DNA from: Nocardiopsis endophytica
Lineage (GTDB): Bacteria; Actinomycetota; Actinomycetes; Streptosporangiales; Streptosporangiaceae
Assembly (NCBI RefSeq): GCF_027706725.1
Contig: NZ_JAQFWQ010000010.1
Location: 34,779-98,778, forward strand
Direction: 5' to 3'
DNA: 64,000 bases
A program made the position numbers and the translations under genes. The number at the start of each line of letters is the position of its first letter. The first letter of the stretch is position 1. Positions 24,367-32,436 of this stretch are shown here, one piece after another. The notes under the pieces are model-generated. The model saw only the letters and a program-made list of their open reading frames with translations. It made no database searches and had not been told where the DNA came from.

Positions 24367-25082
24367 CCAGGGGCGTGGACGGCCCGGTGGACGAGCCGGT
24401 GGGCAGGCCGGGAGCGATCCGGGTCCTGCTGGTGGACGACGAGGCGATGATCCGCGCCGGCGTGCGCTCAATCCTCGACGCGGACGCCGGCGTGCAGGTG
24501 GTGGCGGAGGCCTCCGACGGGCGCCAGGGCGTGGACCTGGCGCTGTCGCACCGCCCCGACGTCGTTCTCCTCGACATCCGGATGCCGGGGATGAACGGCC
24601 TGGACGCGGCGGCCGAGATCAAGCGCGCTGCGCCGGGGGTCGGGGTGGCCGTCCTGACGACCTTCGGCGAGGAGGAGTACGTCGCCCGCGCCCTGTCCGA
24701 GGGCGCGGACGGGTTCCTGCTCAAGACCGGCGACCCGCGGGAGCTGCTGCTGGGCGTGCGGGCGGTGGCCGACGGCGGCGCCTACCTGTCCCCGAAGGTG
24801 GCGCGGCGCGTGCTGAACCGGATGGACCACGACCGCTCGATGGGCCGTCTGAAGGCGCGGGAGCGGCTGTCCCGGCTCACGGAGCGCGAACGCGAGGTCC
24901 TGGCGCTCCTGGCGGCGGGGATGTCGAACAGCGAGATCGCCCGGCGCCTGTTCCTGGTGGAGGGGACGGTGAAGGGGCACGTGAGCACGATCCTGACCCG
25001 GCTCGGAGCGCGGAACAGGGTCGAGGCGGCGGTCCTGGCCCACGAGGCGGGTGCGGTGGGCGCGACCAGGGAGCCCGAGTAG
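24363..25082 (+). CDS. NarL/LuxR-family response regulator
   Basis: A 239-residue two-component regulator. The receiver domain has IRVLLVDDEAMIRAG, phospho-acceptor Asp71 in VVLLDIRMPGMNG, and the conserved Lys in FLLKTGDPREL. The C-terminal LuxR helix-turn-helix reads RLTEREREVLALLAAGMSNS and then GTVKGHVSTILTRLGARN. Its GTG start overlaps the kinase stop, so both are co-translated. Targets are unknown; no ABC exporter follows directly. Confidence 0.93.
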   Translation: MTRGVDGPVDEPVGRPGAIRVLLVDDEAMIRAGVRSILDADAGVQVVAEASDGRQGVDLALSHRPDVVLLDIRMPGMNGLDAAAEIKRAAPGVGVAVLTTFGEEEYVARALSEGADGFLLKTGDPRELLLGVRAVADGGAYLSPKVARRVLNRMDHDRSMGRLKARERLSRLTEREREVLALLAAGMSNSEIARRLFLVEGTVKGHVSTILTRLGARNRVEAAVLAHEAGAVGATREPE

Positions 25083-25146
25083 CGGGCGTCGACGGCGACC
25101 CGCGCCGCGCGGGAGCGCGCAGCGGCGCAGTGCCGCCGGGCCGGAC

Positions 25147-25235
25147 GGAGTGCCCCGTCATCTGGGGATGGACCGGCCTCGGGGCTGAGACTCCGTCCGG
25201 TGCCCCTATGGTCCCGCATTTGCGGGAATGCCACA
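25147..25235 (+). CRISPR. degenerate CRISPR-like relic, two repeats
   Basis: A GTGCCCCGTCATCTGGGGAT unit ending GGACCG at 25175 and a second decayed unit with GTCCCGCATTTGCGGGAATG have ends about 61 nt apart, the spacing of the intact arrays. Orientation is plus. There is no leader. It fills the gap between the response regulator and the LapA-domain gene. Confidence 0.55.
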
Positions 25236-25247
25236 CTCCGCCCCGGG

Positions 25248-25538
25248 TCAGCGCCGCTTCTCGGCCTTCTTCCGGCCCGACGGCCTGAGCAGGAACCCGA
25301 CCACGACGCCCACCACCACGGCTCCGGTCAGCGTCGCCCACAGTGGGGCCGCCACGGAGACGAACAGCACCTGGATCTGCGTCGTGTCCCGGTTCTGCAG
25401 GACGAACAGCACCGCCAGCACCAACAGGGCCAGCGCCACCCACACCCGCGGCGGAACCGACTGCAGGACGCTCCGCCCCTCTTCGCGCCCCTCTCCGGCC
25501 CCCGCCGCCGCGCCGCCCTGCAGGCTTCCCTCGGCCAT
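25248..25538 (-). CDS. LapA-domain (DUF1049) small membrane protein
   Basis: A 96-residue protein with two membrane helices. VWVALALLVLAVLFVLQNRDTTQIQVLFVS is the first helix followed by the QN motif typical of LapA/YciS proteins, and the second helix precedes a basic tail RPSGRKKAEKRR. Family members help assemble envelope components; the role here is unknown. It starts at the ATG at 25538. Confidence 0.8.
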   Translation of the reverse strand: MAEGSLQGGAAAGAGEGREEGRSVLQSVPPRVWVALALLVLAVLFVLQNRDTTQIQVLFVSVAAPLWATLTGAVVVGVVVGFLLRPSGRKKAEKRR

Positions 25539-25689
25539 CGCACGCCTCCCGCCCCTGTGCTCGTCCCTTGTCCCTCGTCCCCGGACGGACTCGTTCCGGT
25601 CCCTTTCACCTGCCCGGGGAAGGATCAGGAGTTGGGCAGGGGGCGGCCAAATCTCCGTAGGCTCCCCGGTCTCCCCGGCCTTCCCTCCG

Positions 25690-26262
25690 TCAGCACCGCT
25701 CCAGGAGCCGTTCGGCGGCCGCGCGCGCTCGGCGGGCGGGGGCCGGGTCGCCGCCGATGCCCGCCGTGACGATCGCCCCCTCGGCCAGGAGGAAGACCGC
25801 CTCGGCCTCCTCCGCCCCGCCTCCGGCGTCGCGCACCCATTCCTCCACCTGGGACCGGAACGCCTCCTTGTGCCCGCGCACCTCCGCCAGGACCGCCTCG
25901 GACGCCGTGCCCATCTCCCCGAACGCGTTGATCCACGCGCACCCCCGGAAGCCGGGCCGGGAGAACCATTCGGCCAGCCAGTCGAACATCGCCGGCACCC
26001 GCCCCCGCGGATCCTCCGCACGCGCCACGTACGCGGCCAGGTCGCCCCGCCACCGCCGGTCGCGCCGCCGCAGCACCTCCACGACCAGGTCCTCCTTGGC
26101 GGGGAAGAACCGGTAGATCCGCTTCAGCGGCAGCCCCGACCCGGCCCGGACGGCGTCCATGCCGACCGCCCGGATGCCGTGCCCGTAGAAGAGCCCTTCC
26201 GCCGTGTCGAGGAGGGCCTCGCGGTCACGGCGGTTCTGTTCGTCGCTGATCGGGGCGGGCAT
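25690..26262 (-). CDS. TetR-family repressor
   Basis: A 190-residue TetR regulator. The N-terminal helix-turn-helix reads LLDTAEGLFYGHGIRAVGMD, then GSGLPLKRIYRFFPAKEDLV. The C-terminal part with FRGCAWINAFGEMG resembles the TetR_C group that responds to small organic compounds. AAGGAG lies 7 nt before the ATG. It is divergent from a DUF1348 gene, with two matching palindromes between them, so it probably represses that gene and itself. Confidence 0.9.
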   Translation of the reverse strand: MPAPISDEQNRRDREALLDTAEGLFYGHGIRAVGMDAVRAGSGLPLKRIYRFFPAKEDLVVEVLRRRDRRWRGDLAAYVARAEDPRGRVPAMFDWLAEWFSRPGFRGCAWINAFGEMGTASEAVLAEVRGHKEAFRSQVEEWVRDAGGGAEEAEAVFLLAEGAIVTAGIGGDPAPARRARAAAERLLERC

Positions 26263-26281
26263 CGGAGGGCTCCTTGACGTT

Positions 26282-26334
26282 GAGAACGGTCGTTCCCTAG
26301 ATTAAGTCCGCACCGATGGAGAACGCACGTTCTC
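26282..26334. promoter_or_regulatory. paired TetR operators
   Basis: GAGAACG-GT-CGTTCCC (26282-26297) and GAGAACG-CA-CGTTCTC (26319-26334, a perfect dyad) lie 37 bp apart centre to centre in the gap between the TetR and DUF1348 genes. One site per divergent promoter is the simple reading. Confidence 0.75.
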
Positions 26335-26351
26335 AACGACGGGAGACCGCA

Positions 26352-26813
26352 GTGACCGAGCGACGACCGCCCTTCCCGCCCTTCACCGAGGAGACGGCCC
26401 TGCAGAAGGTCCAGGCCGCCGAGGACGCCTGGAACACCCGCGACCCCGAGCGCGTGGCGCTCGCCTACACACCGGACTCCGTCTGGCGGAACCGCGACAC
26501 GTTCCTGCGGGGCCGCGAGGAGATCGCCGCGTTCCTGGCCCGCAAGTGGGAGCGCGAACTGGACTACGCGCTCCGCAAGAGCCTCTGGGCGTTCCACGGC
26601 GACCGGATCGCGGTCCGCTTCCAGTACGAGTGCCGCGACACCTCAGGGCAGTGGTGGCGCAGCCACGGCAACGAGCAGTGGGAGTTCGACGAGAACGGCC
26701 TCATGCGCCGCCGCGAGGCCAGCATCAACGACGTGCCCATCGCCGAGTCCGACCGCCGCATCTTCGGCACCCGCCCCAAGGAGGAGTACGGGGTCGAGAT
26801 CCCGGTGCGGTGA
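26352..26813 (+). CDS. DUF1348 (SnoaL/NTF2-like) protein
   Basis: A 153-residue NTF2-fold protein of the DUF1348 family. It shows the near-invariant blocks [21 protein letters not shown], then [38 protein letters not shown] and [21 protein letters not shown]. Family members are small enzymes of unsettled function, often induced by electrophiles or oxidants. The GTG at 26352 has GGGAG 6 nt upstream. It is controlled with the divergent TetR gene. Confidence 0.87.
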   Translation: MTERRPPFPPFTEETALQKVQAAEDAWNTRDPERVALAYTPDSVWRNRDTFLRGREEIAAFLARKWERELDYALRKSLWAFHGDRIAVRFQYECRDTSGQWWRSHGNEQWEFDENGLMRRREASINDVPIAESDRRIFGTRPKEEYGVEIPVR

Positions 26814-26833
26814 CCGGCCGCCGTCCAGGGCGT

Positions 26834-26923
26834 TCACTCCGCCGCCCTGGGCGACAGGCGGTGACGACGGCGCATGGCCTCACGCACGGCACGCTCATCG
26901 CCGCCCGACTGCGTGATCGCCAT
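26834..26923 (-). CDS. possible 29-aa small protein
   Basis: A 29-residue frame begins at an ATG preceded by a strong GGAGGAGG and encodes MAITQSGGDERAVREAMRRR then HRLSPRAAE. It is basic and helical at the end and follows the permease gene at 104 nt on the same strand. No family is recognised; the strong ribosome site is the only support. Confidence 0.35.
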   Translation of the reverse strand: MAITQSGGDERAVREAMRRRHRLSPRAAE

Positions 26924-27027
26924 TGCCTCTGCCTCCTCCGGCCGGGGGCGGGGGCGGCCGCGGGGGGGCGGGCCGTGCGGCCCCCGGGTGCGGGGCGCCC
27001 CACGGCCCCTGTTCCACCCGGTCCCGG

Positions 27028-29535
27028 TCAGTCGTCGGACAGGCCCTCGGCCGGGGCGATGCGGGCCGCCCGGCGCGCCGGGACCACCGATGCCGCGACC
27101 CCGATCAGCGACGCCGCCGCCACGACCAGCCCCAGCGAGGACCACGGCACGGAGATGACGAGCGGCGCCTGGTCTCCCACGATCGCGCCGACGCCGACGA
27201 TCCCGAACGGGAGACCGATCACGATCCCCAGAACCGCGCCGACCAGGCCGATCACCACCGCCTCCACCGCAAGCGTCCCCCGCAGGCCCGACCGGGTCAG
27301 CCCCAGCGCCCGCAGCAGGGCCGACTCCCGGGTCCGCTCCAGCACCGACAGGCCGAGGGTGTTCGCCACCCCCACCGCCGCGATCACCACGGTCACCAGC
27401 AGCATGGCCAGGGACAGGTTCACCATGACGTCCAGCGCCTCGGTGATGTCGGCGCGCTCGCTCAGCGCACCGCCGACCAGGAGGGCGGGGTCGTCGGCGG
27501 CGATGCCCGCCATCCGGTCCGCGATCGCGTCGCGGTCGGCGCCGTCCCCGGCCACGCCCCACACCATGGAGCGGTCGGCGTCCGCGTCCCCCGGCGCGCC
27601 CCGGCCCTCCAGCTCGTCCAGCACGTCCTCACGGACCACGGGCGCCACCGTTCCCGCCACCTCGGCGAGCCCGGAGGAGTAGAGCGTGAAGTCGCGCTCC
27701 ACCTCCGCTCCCCCGGTTCCCCCGACTCCAACGGCCAGGCGCACGCGCTCCCCCTCCTCGGCGCCCAGGGCTGCCAGCTGCCGGTCGCCGACGAGCATGA
27801 CCGGCGCCGCCCCGGCGCCACCGCCTGAGGGCTCCTCCCGGAGCCGCTCGGCTCCGGCCGCCTCAGCCATCTTCGGCGAGATGCCGACGAGCGTCGTCTC
27901 GCCCATCTCCCCGATGCTCACGTCGGCCGTGCGGACGGCTTCCACCGTCTCCAAGGAGTCGATGTCCTCGATCGCCCGCACCGTCTCGCGCGCGACCGAA
28001 CCCTCCGCCACGCGCGCGCCCACGTCCACCGGGTAGCGGTCGCGCAGGTCGGCGTCGATCGTCGCCTGCCCCGTCGACGCCGCCGTGGCCAGCGAGGTGA
28101 TCAGTCCCAGCCCGAGGACCAGCGCGAGCGCCGCCGTCGCCGCCCTGCCGGAGTTGCGCGCAAGGTTCGCCCCGGCCAGGCCCGCCGTGCCGCCCATTCG
28201 GCGCAGCACCGTCTGCACCGCCCCGAACGAGCGGGCGATGGGGTAGCGCAGGGCTGCCAGGAGTCCGAGCGCCGCCGCGAACCCGCCGACCACCGTCACC
28301 AGGGGCGCACCCGCGGCCGACCCGGCGCCCGCGCCCGCCGCCCCGGCGACGGCCAGGACCGCGCCGACCGCATGCACCGCGCCGAACCGGACCCCGCCGC
28401 TCATGTCCGCCGCGCGCAGCGCCTCCACCGGAGCCGTCGCCGCCGCCCGCCGGGCCGGCAGCCAGGCCGAGCCCACCGCCGTCCCCAGTCCGATGAGGAA
28501 CGCCCCGGCCAGCGCCATGGGGGACACGTGCATGCCGTCGCCGGTCAGCCCCATGGCAGCGGCGAACGCGTAGCCGAGGCCCACGCCCGCGGCCGTGCCC
28601 GCGAGCGCCCCCGCGGCCCCGGCGATCGCGGCCTCCAGGGCGACCATCCGCCGCACCTGGCGGCGGTCGGCGCCCACCAGGCGCAACAGGGCGGTGTCGC
28701 GGCGGCGCTGCGCCAGCAGCACGGTGAAGGTGTTGGCGATGACCATGGCCGAGGCGAGCAGCGCCACCAGCGCGAACGCCAGCAGCACGGTCTCAAGCTG
28801 CCGGGAGCCGCCGGCGAACCGGTCGGCCGCCTCGTCCATCTGCCGCTCCGCGGTGGCGGCGGTGAACCCGGACGGCAGCGCCGCGTCGAGCCGGTCGGCG
28901 GCCTCCTGCGGCGTCGTTCCGGGCTCGACCAGCGCCAGCGCCGTGGCCGGGGTGTCGCCGTCGAAGGCGGACTCGGGGGCGTAGAGCCGGTACTGCACGC
29001 CGGCCAGCGGCCGGAAGTCCAGGTCGGCGACGCCCACCAGGGTCGCCGTCGTCTCCGCGCCCTCCGCGTCGACCAGGCGCACCTCCCCGCCCACGGCGGC
29101 CCCGGCGGCCTCGGCGGTCGCCGGGTCGGCCACGACCTCGTCGGGCGCCTCGGGCCACCGCCCCTCGGCCAGGTCGAACCAGCGCAGGCCGGTCCGGTCG
29201 GCGACGCTGTAGACGTTGGCGGTGCCGCGCCGGTCGCCGGTGGAGAGCTGGACGGTGCGGGCGTGCACGGGGGCCGTGGCGGCGATGCCGGGCTCCTCGG
29301 CGAGCCGGTCGGCCCAGTCGGGGTCGGGGTCGCCGCCGGCGGCCTCCGGGTCGCGGTCGACCACCACGTCCGCCCCGGCCAGCGGGGCGGCGGCGACCAT
29401 CCGCAGACCGGCGGCCGAGGTGGAGGTGAACACGGCGGTCGCGGCGAGGAACGCGGTGCCCAGCGCGACGGCGAGCAGGACGGCGGCCAGGCGGGCGGGA
29501 CGGGCGCGCACGTGCGCCCAGGCGTGGCCGAGCAT
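27028..29535 (-). CDS. ABC transporter permease, FtsX/MacB-type, fused double repeat
   Basis: An 835-residue permease with two FtsX units: an N-terminal helix, an extracytoplasmic MacB_PCD domain (about residues 50-245), three helices, then a repeat of helix, external domain and three helices ending PARRAARIAPAEGLSDD. The cytoplasmic FtsX marks RRRDTALLRLVGADRRQVRR and RESALLRALGLTRSGLRG are both present. It overlaps the ATPase gene stop (ATGA). Such exporters in actinomycetes move lipids, peptides or antibiotics; the substrate is unknown. Confidence 0.92.
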   Translation of the reverse strand: MLGHAWAHVRARPARLAAVLLAVALGTAFLAATAVFTSTSAAGLRMVAAAPLAGADVVVDRDPEAAGGDPDPDWADRLAEEPGIAATAPVHARTVQLSTGDRRGTANVYSVADRTGLRWFDLAEGRWPEAPDEVVADPATAEAAGAAVGGEVRLVDAEGAETTATLVGVADLDFRPLAGVQYRLYAPESAFDGDTPATALALVEPGTTPQEAADRLDAALPSGFTAATAERQMDEAADRFAGGSRQLETVLLAFALVALLASAMVIANTFTVLLAQRRRDTALLRLVGADRRQVRRMVALEAAIAGAAGALAGTAAGVGLGYAFAAAMGLTGDGMHVSPMALAGAFLIGLGTAVGSAWLPARRAAATAPVEALRAADMSGGVRFGAVHAVGAVLAVAGAAGAGAGSAAGAPLVTVVGGFAAALGLLAALRYPIARSFGAVQTVLRRMGGTAGLAGANLARNSGRAATAALALVLGLGLITSLATAASTGQATIDADLRDRYPVDVGARVAEGSVARETVRAIEDIDSLETVEAVRTADVSIGEMGETTLVGISPKMAEAAGAERLREEPSGGGAGAAPVMLVGDRQLAALGAEEGERVRLAVGVGGTGGAEVERDFTLYSSGLAEVAGTVAPVVREDVLDELEGRGAPGDADADRSMVWGVAGDGADRDAIADRMAGIAADDPALLVGGALSERADITEALDVMVNLSLAMLLVTVVIAAVGVANTLGLSVLERTRESALLRALGLTRSGLRGTLAVEAVVIGLVGAVLGIVIGLPFGIVGVGAIVGDQAPLVISVPWSSLGLVVAAASLIGVAASVVPARRAARIAPAEGLSDD

Positions 29536-30317
29536 CAGCGCTCACCGTCCGCGCCCGCCATGGCGGCCAGCACGCCGTCGGCGGTGGGGGCGTCCAGCGT
29601 GCCGTGCAGGGCGCCGTCGGACATCAGCACGGCCCGGTCGGCGTAGGTGGCGGCGGCCGGGTCGTGGGTGACCATGACGACGGTGCGGCCGAGGCGGTCG
29701 CAGGCCTGCCGCAGGTGGCCCAGGAGTTCGCGGCCGGTGGCGACGTCGAGGGCGCCGGTCGGCTCGTCGGCGAACACCACGGCCGGGCGGGTGAGGAGCG
29801 CGCGGGCGACGGCGACCCGCTGCTGCTGCCCGCCGGACAGCCGGCCGGGCCGGTGGGCGAGGCGGTCGCCGAGGCCGAGGGACTCGACGACCTCGTCGAA
29901 GTGCGCCCGTTCGGGGCGGCGGCCGGAGAGGCGGAGGGGCAGGAGGATGTTCTCCTCCGCGGTGAGCGCGGGCAGGAGGTTGAAGGCCTGGAAGACGAAG
30001 CCGATGCGCTCGCGCCGGAAGCGGGTCAGCTCGCGGTCGCCGAGGGAGGCGAGGTCGCGCCCCTCCACGGTGACGCGCCCGGCGGTGGGGGTGTCGAGCC
30101 CGGCGAGCAGGTGCATGAGCGTGGACTTGCCGGAGCCGGAGGGGCCCATGACGGCGGTGAACTCGCCGCGGGAGAAGGCCAGGTCGACCCCGGCCACGGC
30201 GGTGACGGCGGCGGGGCCGTCGCCGTAGCGCTTGACCAGGCCGGTGGCGCGCAGCGCGGGCTCGTCCAGGGCCTTGGGGCGGGGCGCGGGGGCCGCGGGT
30301 TCTGTCTGTCGGTGCAT
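29535..30317 (-). CDS. ABC transporter ATPase, MacB/LolD-type
   Basis: A 260-residue ATPase. Walker A is MGPSGSGKSTLMHLLAGLDTP, the Q-loop is in FVFQAFNLLPALTAEENILL (typical LolD/MacB), the signature is LSGGQQQRVAVARALL, Walker B is VVFADEPTGALD, and the switch His is in MVTHDPAAA. The ATG at 30317 gives a short Pro-rich lead; upstream in-frame extension is non-coding-like. It is the partner of the overlapping FtsX permease. Confidence 0.92.
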   Translation of the reverse strand: MHRQTEPAAPAPRPKALDEPALRATGLVKRYGDGPAAVTAVAGVDLAFSRGEFTAVMGPSGSGKSTLMHLLAGLDTPTAGRVTVEGRDLASLGDRELTRFRRERIGFVFQAFNLLPALTAEENILLPLRLSGRRPERAHFDEVVESLGLGDRLAHRPGRLSGGQQQRVAVARALLTRPAVVFADEPTGALDVATGRELLGHLRQACDRLGRTVVMVTHDPAAATYADRAVLMSDGALHGTLDAPTADGVLAAMAGADGER

Positions 30318-30569
30318 GTCGCCGTTTCCGTGTCGGTGCGTGCCGGTCCGCGTCGTCCGCAGGGCGCGTCCGACGGTGACCGGAACGCTACGGAGACGGT
30401 GACCTGCACCGACAGAACCGATCGACGGGAGAGGCCCCCTGACTTTCGTCAGGGACGGGGGCGGGCGCGTCCTCGGACTCGCCTGTCCGGGTGCGGACGG
30501 GCGGTCATCCTGGCCGCGCGGTGCGCCGTCCTGTGGGGTCCGAAGTTCAGGACGCCTTGTGGAGGACCA

Positions 30570-31541
30570 GTGACGCGCTCCCCCGACCACACCCCCGACC
30601 ACCCCCCTGCCCACCACCGCTCTCTCCTCCGGACCGCCGCCGTGCTCGGCACCGCCGTCCTCGCCGCCGCGGGCGCCCCGACGGCCGCCGGTGCCGATGC
30701 CGGTGGACCGCCCCCGAACGCCCTGATCGCCTACACCCTGTTCGGGCTACCCGACGAGGACCTGATGGACATGGGCCTCGTCCGGCCCGACGGCTCCTCC
30801 CTCGACACCGGCTCCGTGCGGGGTGCGGCGTCGCAGGTGCTCTGGGGCGCCGGGGACGACCTCCTGACCATCGGCATCTTCGAGGACTCCGACGCCGCCG
30901 GGGCGCCGCCCCTGCGGATCCTGGACGTGGAGACCATGGAGCTCGGCGAGGAGTACCGGCCGAGCGCGTTCGCGCACAACGTGCTCGCGTGGTCGCCCGA
31001 CGGCGGGGAGCTCCTCTACGCCGACTTCGTTCCCAAGAGGAGCCTGTACCTGAAGGTCTGGGACCGCGCGGCGGACGAGCGCCGCGACCTCGATAGCGCG
31101 GGCGGCAGCGCTTGGAACTGGGAGTGGGACGAGGGCGCGTGGGACCCCGAGGGCCAGGGGTACTTCCTGATCCACGCCTCCGACCCCGAGGCGGGGCGGC
31201 TGACCCTGATGAGCCCCGGCGGAGAGCGGGAAGCGGAGATCCGCGCCTTCGACCGCCCCGTCCACGACCTGGTCGTCACGGACGACGGGGAGCGGCTCCT
31301 GCTCACCATGGAGGACGGCGGGGACACCGTCGGCATCTCCATGGACCGCGACGGCGGCTCCGTGGACGAGGTCTTCCGGTACGGAGGGGTCGTGGACGAG
31401 CTCGACTGGTCCTCGGACGGGCGGTGGGTCGTCTTCTCCGAGGGGCCCAACGTGTACACGGCGCGGGTGGAGCCCGAGCTGGTACCTGAGGAGGTCACGA
31501 CCGCCCCGAGGGACATCGACCACCTCGACTGGGCCGCGTGA
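30570..31541 (+). CDS. secreted WD40/TolB-like beta-propeller protein
   Basis: A 323-residue exported protein. The signal peptide (basic start with His residues, helix LLRTAAVLGTAVLAAAGAPT, site near AGADA) is followed by repeated propeller strands such as VLAWSPDGGELLYADF, LVVTDDGERLLLTMEDGG and ELDWSSDGRWVVFSEG. GTG 30570 has GGAGG 4 nt upstream. Divergent from the ABC exporter genes, it might share their promoter region (30318-30569). The function is unknown; a binding or sensing role is possible. Confidence 0.8.
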   Translation: MTRSPDHTPDHPPAHHRSLLRTAAVLGTAVLAAAGAPTAAGADAGGPPPNALIAYTLFGLPDEDLMDMGLVRPDGSSLDTGSVRGAASQVLWGAGDDLLTIGIFEDSDAAGAPPLRILDVETMELGEEYRPSAFAHNVLAWSPDGGELLYADFVPKRSLYLKVWDRAADERRDLDSAGGSAWNWEWDEGAWDPEGQGYFLIHASDPEAGRLTLMSPGGEREAEIRAFDRPVHDLVVTDDGERLLLTMEDGGDTVGISMDRDGGSVDEVFRYGGVVDELDWSSDGRWVVFSEGPNVYTARVEPELVPEEVTTAPRDIDHLDWAA

Positions 31542-31646
31542 GGGCGGCGGTGGGGGCACCGGAGCGGCGCCGCTGACCGGCCCTCTCCGCCCCGCCGCCC
31601 CTTGCGCTCCCCCCGCCTTCGCCGCCCGCGACCGCCCAGGACGGCC

Positions 31647-32303
31647 TCAGCGCACGTCGAAGACCAGGCGGGCGGCGAGGGCCCCGAAGATCGCCGCGGA
31701 GGCGCGGTCGATCCACCGGCGGACCGGGCCCCGGCGCAGCAGGCGGTCGGACAGCAGCCCGGCCGCCACCCCGATGGTGCCGTCCACCAGCAGCCCGATC
31801 ACGATGAACAGGCCGCCGAGCAGCAGCATCTGGGCCGTCACTGGCAGGGCGCCCCCGCCCGTGGTCAGGAACTGCGGGAAGAACGCCAGGTAGAACAGGA
31901 CCACCTTGGGGTTGGCGAGGTTGGTCAGGGTCGCCATGGTGTAGACCCGGCGCAGCGATCGCGCCGCCGGGGCGGCCGGGGCCTCCTCTGCGGCGGCAGC
32001 GGCCTCCACGCGGCTGCGGCGGCCGTCCCTGAGGGTGGTGTAGGCGAGGTACACCAGGAACACCGCGCCGGCCAGGCGGATCGCGTCGAGGAGCTGGGGT
32101 GCGGCGCTGATGAGCATCCCCAGGCCGAAGGCGGCGGCCAGGGTGTGCCCGAAGAGCCCGGTGGACATCCCCAGGGCGGCGACCAGCCCGGCGCGTCGGC
32201 CGCCGGCGGCGGCGTTGGCGACGATGAAGAGCATGTCGGGCCCGGGGGCGAGGCTGAGCAGGAGGACGGCCAGGGAGAAGGCGGCGATCAGCGCAGGATC
32301 CAT
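31647..32303 (-). CDS. LysE/RhtB-family amino-acid exporter
   Basis: A 218-residue membrane protein with six helices. Family marks: LLLSLAPGPDMLFIVANAAA at the first helix, GMSTGLFGHTLAAAFGLG, VYLAYTTLRDG, and TNLANPKVVLFYLAFFPQFL before the fifth helix. LysE/RhtB proteins export amino acids or related small molecules; the substrate is not clear. It stands alone, 59 nt beyond palindromic repeat copy C. Confidence 0.9.
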   Translation of the reverse strand: MDPALIAAFSLAVLLLSLAPGPDMLFIVANAAAGGRRAGLVAALGMSTGLFGHTLAAAFGLGMLISAAPQLLDAIRLAGAVFLVYLAYTTLRDGRRSRVEAAAAAEEAPAAPAARSLRRVYTMATLTNLANPKVVLFYLAFFPQFLTTGGGALPVTAQMLLLGGLFIVIGLLVDGTIGVAAGLLSDRLLRRGPVRRWIDRASAAIFGALAARLVFDVR

Positions 32304-32361
32304 GGCGGGATTGTGCCATGCGGGGTTCGTGCGGTTCGCCCCATTTTCACCTCCCCCACGT

Positions 32362-32425
32362 TGTTGATCTCGGGAGAAGTGACCCTACGAGCGCGCTTTT
32401 AGCGTCGTTTCTCCCGAGATCAACG
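32362..32425. repeat. 64-nt palindromic repeat, copy C (subfamily I)
   Basis: GTTGATCTCGGGAGAA (32363-32378) pairs with TTCTCCCGAGATCAAC (32409-32424). The core on the minus strand holds ACGACGCTAAAAGC, like copies A, D and F. It lies 11 nt past the stop of the MFS gene. Confidence 0.85.
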
Positions 32426-32436
32426 AGGGAAGGCCG

